Below, piece by piece: positions 12,390 through 28,483 of a stretch of 64,000 nt of DNA. The position numbers and the translations under genes are program-made. The notes beneath the pieces are model-generated. The model ran no database searches, was not told the DNA's origin, and saw nothing but the letters and a program-made list of their open reading frames with translations. The stretch's first letter is position 1, and each line of letters starts with the position of its first letter. The stretch is from Symbiodinium natans (Eukaryota > Sar > Dinophyceae > Suessiales > Symbiodiniaceae), in assembly GCA_905221605.1 (NCBI GenBank), contig CAJNDS010002402.1, positions 372,001 through 436,000 of the forward strand, given 5' to 3'.

Positions 12390-15300
12390 GCGGTGAAGTA
12401 TGTTGTCGTCTCCGGCGGAGTATGCAGTTCGCTTGGCAAGGCGAAGTTTTTGGAACCTGCAATGCGTTCGCAGCGGATGCAATAGACTTGCACTCTCCTG
12501 CAGGGTGTTGCCACGTCTTCAATTGGCGCGCTGCTCCGCGGCCATGGCTTCCGCGCAGCTACCCTAAGCAAAGCATCGATACCATCACAAGTTTACAAAG
12601 TAGGATATACTGCAGCTCTTGCGTATGGGTACAGGTCACTGCTATCAAGATGGATCCTTACATCAACATTGATGCTGGCTTGATGAGTCCGTCTCTTGAT
12701 AGCAGGCAGTGGTGGGTACATCTCAGTTGATTAATTCACACAGGTCACGAGAGTCCGCTTTCAAAAAATAGCTGAGGTACGAACATGGCGAGGCTCTTCC
12801 TTGCATACAGCTTATGGGTAGAGTGTTGGGCGGTTTGTTGTATTGAGCCTTACGCTGGTGGCCTGTGTAGCAGCAGTTTTGTTTTGCAGAAGTCGCACCA
12901 ACCTCGGCCCTGCAGGTTTACGTGCCACCTTGCTGCACTGTTCCAGCATGGCACGAGGGTCAGCGAAGCTTGTCAGCTGCAAGCCGAGGCTGGATGATGG
13001 AGGAGAAACAGACCTCGACCTGGGAAACTACGAGCGCATGATGTACCTCTCACTTGCAAGGCGCCTTGCTTGCGACATCGATGCTGGGCACTGACTCGTG
13101 GCCCATGAGGCCATCGAAGGAGCCCCCAGTAAGATCCATTAAAGGCCACTTCATAGTCCATCATTCGGCGCCACTGCAACATTGCAGGGGTACTCATCGA
13201 CAGATCAGCTGACCAACCGCACCCCTGTGCACGAGTCTGCCCCAGTCCAGGGAAAACAACCTGACGACGGGGAAAGTCTACGAGTCTGTCATCAAGAAGG
13301 AGAGTGCTGTAATGTTCTCTAAAACGTTAAGAAACCAAGACTCTTGGCCGCTTTCCAGGAGAGAGAAGGAAAATATTTGGGCAAGACTGTGCAAGTCGTC
13401 CCCCACATCACCGGGGAGATGATCTCCTGGATTGACAGCTGCACAGTTGCAAAACTTGCAAACGAGCATGTGCACTGCATGATGCGACTCAGGATCGTTA
13501 AAGTGTCTTTGCTTTTCCTGGGTACATGCAAGGTGTTGCCAAGAAGCCTGTAGATGGCACAGGATTGCGGCCCCAGATTTGCCTCCCGGCCGAGAGATCG
13601 AACGGTTTAGGTCCCGTCGCAGCAAAAGTCTTGCGGTTGCATGGGCCTACGCTACAGCATCTTGTGTTATTGTGGGGGTCCGTGACATGGAGGAAGTCAA
13701 CTTCGGGTCCCAAATATGGGGTTGCATAAGCTTATTGATGAGGTTCTTTTCTCGTCAGGCGACAAGCAGCAGACCAAACGATGCTGACAAGGGAGATGTT
13801 GGGGAGAAACATGAGGTGAACCATGTTACACAGGGCCCATATCGGGTTTCTACGCAGCAGCCGTGTTCGAAGCAGGTATGATCGAGCTCGGTGGGACGAT
13901 CGGCGACATCGAGTCAACGCCATTCGTCGAGGCCTTGCGTCAACTGAAGTTCAACTTGCCCGAGATACTTCACTGAACATCAGCCTTCTTTTCTTGTAGT
14001 TCATGTCGGTGGCTCCATAAGCCCAGCCCTACTTAACTCGCAGCTGAGGAACTCGCTTGTCTGGTGCCACTGCTCTTACATACCGACTCTTGAATTTCCG
14101 GATTTGTCCTATGTGTTGGGTTGCACATGACTTGCCGTGAAACTGCTGTTCACAGCTTGCCACCAGGCTTTGTGAACTCCAAGCCTTGGAGGGGAAGGGC
14201 ATGAACAAAGCCCTGAAGAAGCTCAGGAACATGAGCGGCCAGAAGACCAAGCCGACGCAACACTCCGCACCCTGGTGTCGAAGCAGGCTGAGCAGCACTG
14301 CGCCGAACCCCGTGCAACCCCATGTAGTGCAAAGGCTGCAAAGGCAGATTGTAGAGCATCTCAAAATCTCAGGTCAAGGCGCTTCTGGGCCTAGGCAAGC
14401 GAAGTGCAAGCAAGTGCAGTCTGGCACTCTGACAGACTGTGACCGTTGTGAGCGCTGTGGTGATTGCAGGTGTCCAGCCGGACCTGATCATCTGCAGATG
14501 TGTGGACCCGAGAAGCAAACAGGGAAACGTCATGTCCAGGCAAGAGGCCGACTTGAGCTGAGCGAGCGTTTTTGCATGTTTTGTTTGTTTATTCCATGTC
14601 GTTGACTGGTTCTGTAGTTTGTTCTGTTCTCTTCTGCTTCTTCCTGACTTTCTGCCACGCGTGTTTCTTGCTTTGGTTGCTTGCCACTGGAATCCAGTCG
14701 GAGTCGTTCAACCAAAGAAGCTTGAAGCCCTGTAAGCCACGAGCCATACAATTTTCGAGCCTTCGAGCTTTGAGGCCCAGACCCCGTGCTCGAGGACACA
14801 CGAAAGAAGATTGCAAACCAGCCCAAGTCCAAGCAGTGCAGAGTCTCCACGCGGGATTTGGCTTCGAAGTGAGCTGGCTGTCCAGGTGCAACATTCCGGC
14901 GAATCGAATCATCAGCGCCCATGATGTAACAAATCTCTTTCATGTTCCAGGCAGTGCAGCTGACCACCTAAGATGCCCGTTGCTTGGTGGGGGGCGCCGC
15001 GCAGGCATCTTCGCGCAGCAGCATCTCATTGGTGTGATGAACGGCCTGCTCAAGCTCGATGGCTTGGACGTTGCCTGGCTGAGAAAGCCTGACTGCGAAT
15101 CGGGCAACAGACCAAGAGGCCATATCAGGCAAACTAGGTAACGAGTCGGATCCCGCTGCCATTGCGTAGGTTGGGGAGCATGTAAGCCTGACAAGCTCAC
15201 GAATTGCAAAGATGGCCTAAGGTCGCGAAGGCACCAGCACCGGGCCACTGAGCAGCAGTCTGCGTCCCTCCTGCACTCTGCGCAACGCGTCTTCGCACAC

Positions 15301-18168
15301 CTTAATTCACCCCAGGGCATCCCACAAGACTCCACTTAAAAACTGTAACTCCAATAGTGAGCCTGACAGAAGAGGATGCCCCCAGAATAGACCGAGGCGG
15401 CGGAGTGCGCTGCTGGGAGAAGCCCACAATTGCCGTTAATTACTCCCAAATGTCATATTCCCCCATCCTGCAAGGAAGCTTGTCTTTGCTGTGCTAGTTT
15501 TCCTACGCACTTGGCATAGCAGCTCCTTGCGGTTCTGCAATAGCATACAGCCCGAAACATCAGAGACGATGATGCTTCCAGAATTCCAGAAAGTGTTATC
15601 AAGGAAGTGAGTGCTGAAGCCATGAAGCAAGTGGCACGAGGTCGTCAGAAGTTTATGCGGACTCTCAACGACTGGGACAGATTCGCAAAGCAAGTGGATC
15701 AGGCAGGGCGAGAGGGCGAACTGATCTCGATAAGTTGAACTTCGCTCTCCTTAGCATTTTTGTTTGATCAACTTAAATTGGCACATTTTTGCCTCGTTGC
15801 GTGATCGTCTTAAAGGCTGAAGTTGCCAAGCCCGTGACGATCGCTTTTGTGGGCAAGTACAATAAAGGAGGCCGGCTGCCTCGGCTAACAGTATGCCCGA
15901 CATGCGAAAGCCAGCCTTTGTTTCAAAGATGTCAATGCAAACCTCCAAATCCATGCTGAGGTGGGGATGCCTATCAGTCCGTTATCGCTGCGCTTCATCA
16001 CGCCGCTGTAGCTGTCACGAGCACTTTGAATGCAGATAGGCGCGTTCTGAGTTCTGGACAGTCACGAGCGGAGTTTTCATTTTCCCAGACTCCCTCAGGA
16101 AAGCTCAGGATTGTCAGGTTCTCAGTGAATCCGGAGCAGTTCTACAAGTGGCGCTTGAGCATGCAGAAGCCACTGTTGATCAGCCCCGTTCTCTGTAAGG
16201 AATGGATCGATGCAACTGAGTTGGAGACTCCGAGCTCAGACAGCCCAAATTACGAGGAGGAGCTGAAGCGTGTGGCAGCTGCAGAGGTGCTGCTACAGAG
16301 TGCCGGCACATGCACTACTTGGAGGTTCATGGGACTTCTTGCCCAGGTATATCTGTACTTCTAACCCACTTATAAGCCCCTTCAGTGCCCGAATATGGTT
16401 TCTAAGTACAGTTGTAAGTACAGTTATAATCGGTTGATAAGTACCACGAACCTCCAAGTAGCAGGGCAGCGTATGGAGTTGGGAGAACATGGGAGCACAC
16501 ATGGGAGCAAGCCCCAAGTAGCGCCGCAGTGCGCAAGCGAGGCACAGCTGAAAGAAGCCGATGGCATCTTTGTTCCTGGAGGCTTTGGCGATCGAGGCCA
16601 GATGCCAACATCATCCTGATAGCGATCTTCCCAGGGCATTCTTACCCTGCACTGCCGTGCATGTTACACACGGCACATGATCACAGCATGAAGGCGTCGC
16701 AGGCAAAACCCGCGCAGCTGGACTGGCGCACTCTAGCTGCAAAGAGAAACCCCCTGTCAGACATTGTGGAGAGAGCGCTTGCTTCCGTCACAAGCATTCT
16801 GGTTCTGCTTTGGCCGCGCTTCCTGAGTCGCGAGTGGAAGAAGCCGTACCTGGGCGTTTGCCTGGGCATGCAGGCAGAGTCAGGGCCAGTCGAAGACTAT
16901 CGAACAATGCTGAAAGGGTTGCTGCGACAGCACCATGACCATTTGCGGAAGGTCGCCCTGATCAACTTCGCAAAGGATGTGCTCGGCATCGCGGACGCGA
17001 CCAGCGAAGAGTTTGACACCACTGCGAAGCCTTTCGCTAGCACTGACATGCACTCAGATGCGCTGAGCCGAAGGTCGTTGTCAACGTACCCTGAGGTCGA
17101 AGAACCATGTTGTCATCTTCATGCCTGAGATCTCGAAGGAACCACCTTGCACCGAGTTACACTTGGGGGCAGCCTTGCAATAGTCTTGCAGAACATGGCA
17201 TAGTCATGACTCGAGATCGAGCAGATGTGGCATGTGCCGTGAGGAGACCATGGGTGCAAACATGCGACTGGGAGCCAGATGGGTGGAGTTCACCAAGCCC
17301 GAGGAGTCTTTGGCCGCCTCCTTGTACGGTATCCTGGCGGAACCTCTAGCACTGTAAGCTTTGGTAAATGCCACTCTGGCCTTGTCCTTCCAGACGGAAA
17401 AGAAGTGGTAGGGGTGCCAGGGGCAGGGGCCTGCCCTTCCAGACGAAAAAGCGTAGTAGTGGTAGTAGCCGGCAGTAGGTACCAGTCTTGCGACCACCCA
17501 AAACACCAAGAAGTATGCACACTTTCTGTTTGTGGTGGGTCGAGCATCTCGAGTCAAGTGAAGATTCGAATCCAGGTGGTGCTACTCGCGTCCACGAGCG
17601 ACACAGACACCGCAGCTCGACAACAGTCGTATGATGAGACTTGTACGATCACCTTCAACGTGCAGCACAGGCTATGAGTTCAACGTTGCCTTCAAGGAGA
17701 GAATGGAGAAGAAGGGCCTGATTTTCTCTGGTCAGGATGAGAGCAAGGACGGATTCAGCAGAAAAGTCTCTGCTATTCTCTGCTTGTGCAATCCCGCTGC
17801 TTCAAAAACATTCCAAGGAGCGCATGGACATCATTGAGATGGCGACCAAGGTCAGCATCTTGCGTGCACGCAGGATGTGGCAGCCTGCGCTTGTCTCCAG
17901 GACCACCCATTCTACATGGGTGTGCAATACCACCCAGAGTACAAGTCACGTCCAGGCCAGTCGGATCCTTACTGTAGTGTTGTGTAGTACTGCGCAGTTG
18001 CAAGCAGAAGTCCAGAAACTGAAGCATCAAATTGCAGGAGTCATGCTTTCAGACGGCCCTCTTTTGCTGAGGCCATCGCCTCCATTCTACGGCTTTGTGG
18101 CGGCTGCCAGCGAGCCGGGAAAGGCTGGCCTGCGGGAAACAAATCGAACAACTCTACAGTTGGGCTAG
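12390..18168 (+). CDS. CTP synthase (UTP-ammonia ligase, glutamine-hydrolysing), multi-exon
   Basis: Makes CTP from UTP, ATP and glutamine. Conserved blocks occur in order on the + strand. Synthetase domain: [15 protein letters not shown] (12396), [16 protein letters not shown] (12507-12554), [19 protein letters not shown] (12635), [17 protein letters not shown] (about 12990), [17 protein letters not shown] (13253), [19 protein letters not shown] (13374), [29 protein letters not shown] (13881), QKTKPTQHS (14230), VQPDLIICR (14470) and [13 protein letters not shown] (about 14910). A linker exon near 15650 carries [14 protein letters not shown]. Glutaminase domain: [11 protein letters not shown] (15830), [14 protein letters not shown] (15969), [14 protein letters not shown] (16558), GVCLGMQ with the nucleophile Cys at 16859-16861, [11 protein letters not shown] (17248), [11 protein letters not shown] (17672) and [12 protein letters not shown] with the catalytic His/Glu (about 17920). 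The last exon reads [15 protein letters not shown] and stops at 18166-18168. The Met exon and a few small exons were not located. Several introns use GC donors. Confidence 0.93.
16315..16461. mobile_element. MITE-like element in a CTP synthase intron
   Basis: A 147-bp element bounded by inverted repeats. The left end begins CTACTTGGAGGTTCATGG and the right end, read in reverse complement, begins CTACTTGGAGGTTCGTGG; 19 of 21 terminal bases match. A CA dinucleotide flanks both ends and may be a target duplication. The inside is AT-rich with TAAGTACAGTT repeats and has no coding capacity. It lies between the exon carrying EWIDATELE and the exon carrying [12 protein letters not shown] shorter relative lies at 25051-25128. 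Confidence 0.75.
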
Positions 18169-20053
18169 CATGGGTGGCATGATGTGGCATACGTTCCAAG
18201 CAATTTTCCTGCCAGTCCTAGTAAGGCCAACTTTCGGGTCACCTTGAGGGGAAAGGCCAGGTTACCAGGATTCGATCAGATTTCGGAACCTTCGAAGAAG
18301 TGGGAACAAGTGGCCATCTGCCCCTCGCGACGGTCGCTTGCTTTTGGGACTGCTCGGCTTGAGGAGCTGAGGTAGCCTTCCTTGTGTAGAACGCGGGACC
18401 CGAGCTTGTGGTGTGAACTTCGTAGTTTGGTTTTCTTTCCCTTCTCGTTGCAAGGTTTCAGCACCCTCTGTAAGCTAATTACTTGGCTACTTGTCGGATA
18501 CACTAGTGTTTCCGGGCAGCTCGCTTTATACTTTTAAGTTTTGGCCAAGAGAGCGTGGCTCAGCTGAGCGGAACCGTGGTCACCGAAGCCCCCGTGATTG
18601 TGCGATTCTGTGCGACACCTGCAGGTTGACGAGATGCTGGAGAGTCGGCGTCGGGTGCCCGGAAGATCCGGGAAAACAAACATACGGACCTGTTTTTGAT
18701 CTTTCCTTTCGCCCGCTTCAGGAAAGGAAGGTCCAAATTCGCACTGGACCCCCTTCATGATCTGAGCTCTGAGCGCCGAAGGGGTGTTGGCCTGCGGAGC
18801 CGAGTCACTGGGGCGTGCAGAAGTGACTTCTTGGCTCATAAGTGGCCAGGTTGACCTTCATTGCCTTGGGGCAATGTAGCGTGTGCATATTGCACTTTGC
18901 GACTCAGCTGACCAGCCACTAGAGCAGCGTGGCCAGGACAATGCTGATGGACCAGGTGCACTGGATCCTTATCCGTGATGCATGCGCACGGGATTGAGAA
19001 TCAACAATATACACGACTCAGCAGCAGTCCGTTTTGTCACTTGGGTCACACGATTCTCTCCCTGTTGAGCATGCCATCTAGTTACTCTTTGTCGGGGTGA
19101 TTCTGCAAGATGTCCAGCAAACCTGGGCGGTCATGCAGTGCCGATCTACGTATCCGGTTTGTTCCATAGCCTCGCTCGGCATGGAGTTGCAAGCAACTGG
19201 CGCATTAGTGCACGACATGGTGTTCCCACGAGACTTGTGCTCGCAACTTCGGGCGGCTGCGTGCTCTTATGTACCTGTGTACATGATTGTGAACGCAGAC
19301 CTTTGCAGCGGGGGCCTGCGGGCAGGAGCAACATTCGCATACGTTCGCGATCGCATGTGTGGTGACTGGGTGCTTGATTCGCTTCGGTTTGCAGCGTTCA
19401 GGCCGGGAAGAACCAAAGGAGCAAGCTTCAGCCGGTCATTCCCTTTTTCCCCATTGACATGATGTGAAGATTTGGTGAAGAGTAACTCCTCCGCAGGAGG
19501 CAGCTCGTGCGGCGGAAGCAGCAAAGACCATCTACAAGAAGGCCACTGGACATGCCTGAGCCCTCCTGCAGCTACTCCGCTCTCTGGATTGAAGAGCACT
19601 CCGCAGCGGCCGCAGGAGAAGGATGTCGTCGGGCAGGCCGTCATGTATCTTCGAAGGATCCAACCAACTTTTGCACTACAATGAACTACGCTGTCTGTGA
19701 GGTTGAGTCACTTTCACTTGTTGCTCAAGCGCACATGTTCATGGCAAGAGGCTGAGCCATACTACTTGTTTTGTCGCGCAGCGATGGCTTCGGTGCTCCC
19801 TGAGGTTAGCAAGTTGGATGCCACTGAAGAGCATGTGCCTGAGAAGAGCCGTTGGCTGTGCATTGCTAACGTGGGCAATGTGGAGATGCGACAGGCGCGG
19901 CGCTTTTCTCAGCGGAGCTTGCTCAATACCTGCAGCATAGAACTGTCTTTTTCAAAGTTAAAAGACCCTAGCTGAAGTTGATACTAGCGAAGATCTGTAA
20001 TGTCTTGCTGTAGACCTAAGAACAGCACACAGTTTTCCTAATTTTTCCCAGCC
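18169..20053 (+). other. Intergenic, with one TPR-like exon island
   Basis: Lies between CTP synthase and the aminotransferase. The only protein-like island is 19494-19553, reading EAARAAEAAKTIYKKATGHA, a helix resembling the TPR pieces at 1.6 kb and 24.4 kb. An open stretch at 19780-19900 reads VLPEVSKLDATEEHVPEKSR with no family match. Nothing else is recognised. Confidence 0.3.
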
Positions 20054-23196
<3,143 letters not shown>

Positions 23197-23697
23197 CATG
23201 CGTGCAGCAATCTCTTGGCTTTTGGCAGCTCAGGCTGGGTAGCTGCCTCCAGTCACTGCAAAGCGCCAAAAAGGCCCGAACCGGCTGAAGGCACGGAGCA
23301 CGAATTTCGATTGGAAATCCAGGAAGGACTGCAGCATGCTGTAGCTTTCTGACCAGGGCTACGGGCTACATTGGTTGCATTGTCTACGACATGCCTCTGC
23401 AGAAGTTGCGCTGGTTTCCAAAGCGATGAAGCCATAAAGGGCGTGACACTTTGTGGACCGACGCTGCCGGAGAAAAAAAGCATATGAAAATAAAAAGTTT
23501 TAAGAATCGGACGCTCTGGTACAAGTTGCTACAATGCAAGAGCTTGAGATTGGCCGAGGCAGGAGGGACCCGTCAAGGAAAATCGACTCAACATTGCGGG
23601 CTCCAAAGCATATGTCGCCTGAGCCTCAATTCCGCGGTGCCACAAGGTGCGCAGGCGAGACAGAAGGGTTGCACTATGTGGCACTGTTCAGGCAACA

Positions 23698-24916
23698 GAC
23701 GAAGCAATGGCAGCCATCAAGGACTGTAAAGACGATGGGGCCCTTGCCGGGCACTGGGCCTTCTCTCCCAAGTCCATTCCGAGCAGCAAGTTTAGATGTT
23801 TAAAATGCTCGGACCCAGGCCACGGCAAACTTTTCAAGAGCCGAGGCTCATCAGATTTGTTGTTCGTGTCTTCCTGAACACTTTCGAAACTTGGTCCCAG
23901 CAGGTTCTGTCACTGTTTGGGGAGACGCGTGAGTCAGTTTCAGCAGGGAGTTCTTTGCTCAGACAGCGCCGTCTCCTACCGTGCAGCGTGCATCACTGTA
24001 CTCACTGTGCTAAGGACGAGCCTGCGAGGCATATCGCCGGACAGGCCTTTCAGTGACAACCTGTGGAGTCAGCTGCAGCCGAATCTGCATCAGGTGAGCA
24101 GCAACCCTTGGCGGTGGCTGGCTGCCTACAATCAAGCGAAGGTGTAGGTGGAGGTCGCATGTACAAACTGCAGCTGAGCACCTTTCAGTGGCCATGGCGA
24201 AACGGTGAAGCCGAGGCCCTGATGTTGTGTGCTAGAGGCTTCCTCGAACTGGGGCCAGCTCCTTGGAAAGCCGTGTGGCTGTGCGGGTATCGTGTGTGAT
24301 CCTTCAGCTGACAAGGACTGCAGGACTGGCAGAGAAGTCTGCTGAGGAGGCCGGCTGGGCAGCATGAGTCTGAGACCTATGAGATACTTTGAGAAGAGAG
24401 TTCTCAGCTGTTGCCCGTGCAGGCGCTTGACATTTTCCACAGAATCAATGATGATGAGGGTGTGGCACGAATCTCAATTCTGAAAGCCGTTTTGGGACAT
24501 GTGACGAAGTACATATTCAAGGCAGCAGCCAACGAGCTGCTGAATGAGATTGGGCCGACAGCGACTCAGAACTTGAGAACTGCAATTCTCGACATGACCT
24601 GCCTCTTTTTAATGTTATGCAGGAGCGGAGTGGCGCTCGGAGGAGGAGCCTATGATGTGGAGGCTGCGGAATGCCGGGGGATGCTGGGTTGGAGCGGCTG
24701 CCGTGATACCTTGGACAAGGCGATTACTGCGGCACCGGAGGCCACTGCCGCAGCATCGTGATGGCCCCAAGATGACAGTGGAGCGATGCGGAGCTCGTGA
24801 GAGCAAGCGTCTGACATCGCTGTGAACTTTCAACTGTCGTCGCTGTTTTCACTTCCCAGGGCTGTGGCAGTGCAGCAGAAGGGGCTTCTCCCTGAGCTTT
24901 CCATTCAGACTGAAGC
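23698..24916 (+). CDS. TPR-like exons upstream of an acyl-carrier domain
   Basis: 23698-23750 reads ATDEAMAAIKDCKDDGALAG directly after a ttcag acceptor-like site. 24413-24519 reads ALDIFHRINDDEGVARISIL then KAVLGHVTKY, both with the hydrophobic spacing of TPR helices. 24859-24915 reads AVAVQQKGLLPELSIQTEA after ttcccag and may link to the carrier domain downstream. TPRs bind protein partners. Whether these exons and the carrier domain at 24989 form one polypeptide is inferred from strand, spacing and absence of an intervening start or terminal exon, not demonstrated. Confidence 0.4.
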
Positions 24917-24988
24917 CCGCGCAGAATGACATAGTGTCCACTCAGAAAGTCTCAAAAGCACCGAGTGCCCAGGCCAGAGCCCGCACAA

Positions 24989-25700
24989 GTGAAGGAGATG
25001 ATCAGGAAGGAAGTCGAGAGCATCCTTGGAAGCGGCATTCTCAGCCCTCAATACTGGGAGGTCCTACTTATTAGTGGGGTAAAAATGGTTCTGTACTACT
25101 TATAAGTACCCCATGAGCCTCCAAGTAGTCCACCGGAATCTAAATAGCTGGCAGATCCGCGAGCACCTTTGGGTGAGGCTCCGACGAAGTGGCAGATGAC
25201 ACGCCTCTCATGGATACCGGTCTGGACCGCCCTCAAAAAGCGGGCTGAGAGTAGGGAGTATAGGGTTTTGGGTTCAGGGTTCAGAGGGTGAAAGGCCGAC
25301 CTGTGGGAAAGAGGAGGGATGTCGAAAAGCCGTGGTGACGTGCTAGGACAGCTTGTCCAGCGTGCAGTTCCGCAACGACCTGACGAGGGATTTCAATGTC
25401 AAACTGCGCGAATCTTGGTGACCTGAGATGGCGAGGATCTACGGAGATCTACAAGAGGAATCCCGAGTTGTACTAATGTTGCAATGTCACATAGCACCTC
25501 ATAGCACCAAGGCCAGCTTCGTTGATGTGCAGCACCCAGACATCTTTGGGCGGTGGGTGTTTCATGCTCTTTTGTGCGTCGTCTTCCTGTCTTCGGCTCT
25601 TCGGGTGCTGCTTCCATTGTAGGTTCGACTACCCAACCATCACAGCGCTGACGGAAAAGATTGTGCAGGCCCTCGAGGACGCCCTTTCTTCAACAAGCTT
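24989..25700 (+). CDS. Acyl carrier (phosphopantetheine-binding) domain split over short exons
   Basis: Helix 1 is on exon 24989-25040 (VKEMIRKEVESILG). 25178-25224 carries DEVADDTPLMDTGL. 25347-25406 carries DSLSSVQFRNDLTRDFNVKL, in which the Ser of GL-DSL (codon 25350-25352) is the expected phosphopantetheine attachment site. A small piece near 25511-25526 reads ASFV, and 25623 onward reads FDYPTITALTEKIVQALEDA, the standard FDYPT end of a polyketide-synthase-type carrier domain. Joined across introns these give a full carrier domain of typical size (about 75 residues). It would carry acyl intermediates in fatty acid or polyketide assembly. No ketosynthase, acyltransferase or reductase domain is visible nearby. 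The intron before DSL has a GA donor within a repeated gac. Confidence 0.8.
25051..25128. mobile_element. Short MITE-like relative of the 16.3-kb element, in an intron of the carrier-domain gene
   Basis: The right end reads AGCCTCCAAGTAG, whose reverse complement matches the terminal repeat of the element at 16315-16461. The left end reads TACTGGGAGGTC, a partial match. An internal hairpin pairs TGGGGTA near 25075 with TACCCCA near 25107. About 78 bp, no coding capacity, placed between the first and second carrier-domain exons. Probably a deleted or diverged copy. Confidence 0.55.
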
Positions 25701-28483
25701 AACTTCGCCAAGCCAAGCCCACAAATGCGAAGTCTTTGCAGGACCAAGGTTAGCCTACTTGTGGCATTCTGAGAATCTACTTGCCGGACACCCTGATCCT
25801 CGGATGTGCTTCCTGGCCCGAGCGAGCCATGACTTTGCTGGCCACGTTTGGCCAGCGCAGACATGCTTCTTCCATGCAGAGCTTCCTACTTCGTTGCATC
25901 GCTTGTGTGGACTCGGCAACGAAAAGGGGCCAAGGGCTATCTTGCACGCCTGTTTCTGTGCTGTTACAGTTTGGCCGTTGAGATCTGAATCTAGGTAAGC
26001 CTGTGAGCAGCCTGTGACATGCAGTGGGTCTGATTGAGAGAGTTCGCAGTTGGTTGCTGGGGGTTCCAGATTGAACATGCACGGCAGAAGCGGAAGGTTC
26101 ACTACAGTCAATGTGCTGATAGCATAGTTTGTGCAGCACCAGTTCTAGCAGCATCCCGGGTGAAATTATAGTGTTCTGGTCAAGAGCCGAAGCATAAATA
26201 CCCGCGTGTTGGTTCAAGCCATCGTGTGCAAGAAAAGTCACATACTTGGCAGTCGGCGGCCATATACGCAATGGCCACTGCCTCAGACGTGCAGCTTGTT
26301 GTTGCTGAGAAGCCCCAGTCGTTCATGATTCTGAGCAGCTCGCCGCGGTAGACCAGATGTTAAGGCCATAGCAATTTCAAAAGGTCTGGTCACATCTGGT
26401 GTAAAAAAACTCTGCGCTTGGTGAGGCGAACGAGCTTTGCAATGCTTTGTGTGATGCTGCTGCAACACTGAGCCGCGGTGAGCAGGTGGGACATGGGAAC
26501 CCAGGGGAACCCAAGGGGAACTGGGTGGTGGCTACCTGAAGTTGCATGTTATGCCAGACGCATGGGGACTGTCGATATTCTTGCATGCAGTGCTGTGCAC
26601 TTTGGTTCTTACGGTGTAGAGCTGCTTGGCTGCTTGGTGCTTCACCTCACGTGCGCAACGCGAATCCAGCTTCTAGGCCTCAGCTTTCACCTCGCGTCAG
26701 CCTCCGCATTAGTTCGGACACTCCAAACTGCTCCGCGAAAACAAGGACTTCGCTAAGACCTGAAGAAAGGCAGCCCAACACTCCTCAACACCCCACAAGT
26801 TTAGGGGCACTCTCTGGCTTGAAAGTGCGTGCACATGGCATCGCAGAGTTTCCACGATTCCCTGGCACCTTCAAGCAAAACACTGCTTGGTTGAGCTAGA
26901 CAGAGCGCGTAATTTGGGGAGTACGCTGTGTGATGCTTCGCTCTCCCCCGCGTCAACTTCGCACGCGATGATGTGCGCTAGAGCGGCTCCTTCTAGAAGT
27001 GTCATCTTCAATGCCGAAATTGGCGCATGAAGCTGGCAAGAAAGCGCAAAGCGGAGAAGAAGCTCACAGACTCGCAAGTGCTTGGAGGAAGAGGTGGAGC
27101 AAGTGCTGGGCTTCCTCCGTTCGCGACAGGCACTGCGTCATGAGCCGAAGTACGTAACTTGGATCCTGGCAGGTGCATTCAAGAACTGCGCAGCACGATG
27201 CAGTATGTAGTCCGGACAATGTCATGAGTCGCACCCTGAAGCCGCTGTGCCCGTTCTGCCATTGCCGCCAGGCAGAGTGGACGGCAGGGAGCCTACCATG
27301 AAGGGAGCATGCTAACAGCTGCTAACAGGGGGCTCATCCAAGTAGAATCTAGTGACTCTAGTGCCAAAATTCACCTGGGCGCAAGGAACCCGGCATGAGC
27401 TCAGCAGCGCTGAAGGTTGGGACCGTGTCCTTCCAAGCCAAGCTCAAGGCTTTGCGACTTTTCTCAGGTACTCTGCTCCCTTCGCACCTTGACGGCCAGC
27501 CGTGTGCTGGACATGGAGAAGCTCAGGAGAGCGAGCTGAGCAAACTAGAATCTAGCGGCTAGCGATGACGGCCAAAAGGAGGCGTTAAAGCCTGCAAGAA
27601 AATTTTGCAGATGAGAGAACAGTCCTCGGCTCCTAGGAGGGTAGCTGCGATGGCATCCGAAGCCTTTGTACGTGACCCAGAATGCTGCGAAGATGTTGTC
27701 CTTGTAGTGTTCTGGTGGCCTTTCATGTTTTGTCTCATTGGTGTTGTGTCAAGTTGTGTCCTTCCGCGCGAAGAAACACAGCTGCTACCAAGAGCAGTGG
27801 AGTGGCCCAAGTGAATGTCCCACGGTGTCCCATGTGGAGCTGAGTTTGCTTTGGGTATTGCCAGTGCTCTAGCTGGCTTGTGAGAGAAAGTGGAAACCTG
27901 AAACCGCAAACTTTACCTGAGCCGCAGCGTCAAGCAGCTTTGAAGAGCAATCTTTCGAGTCCCGACACGTGACTCGTTTTGGGGTAAGCGCGTGTGAATT
28001 CGTGAAAGGCTTGGAGAGAGAAAGCCGCACTTGCTGCAACAGAACTTCAACAGAACCAAAAAAGCAAAAGTCTGTCGTAAGCAGCAGAGGCACCCCTTTT
28101 TTTCACCCTCTGCAGCAGTCTTTTGTTCAGCTCCTTTTCAGCTTTCGCCTCTCATGTCACCTGAGTCTTTGAAACTTGCATCCAGCATCCAGAGCCGAGG
28201 TTCAAGGCTTGATGCACAGTGCTCCGATCACGGCGGAGGCCCTTCCGAGGGAAAAGCCTTTGCCATAAAGTTTACGCCAGCACTTGCTGTCCAGCTCAGG
28301 CCAGACCTGCTAGCAGTGTCACGCATGAGCTTCCGTGGATGTGCGCAGGCGTCGTCACGATTGCTGGCTACTGCGGTTGCCGTGCCTCGCTTAGCTGGCC
28401 TAGCAATTTAAGTTGCAGATGACGAAGGGTCGCCCGAAACCGTGTGAGCCCAAACCTGAAGTTTCCCTAGCAAGTCCTGTGGC
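25701..28483. other. No gene recognised
   Basis: Nothing with a family signature on either strand. Open frames such as 25777-26271 (-) and 27559-27909 (-) have no domain-like composition. Around 27400-27470 a + frame reads ALKVGTVSFQAKLKALRLF, which may be an isolated exon. Confidence 0.25.

Noticed and set aside
14940-15335. Minus-strand ORF of 131 codons
   Set aside because: Shadow of the CTP synthase region; the + frame here ([17 protein letters not shown]) fits the conserved order.
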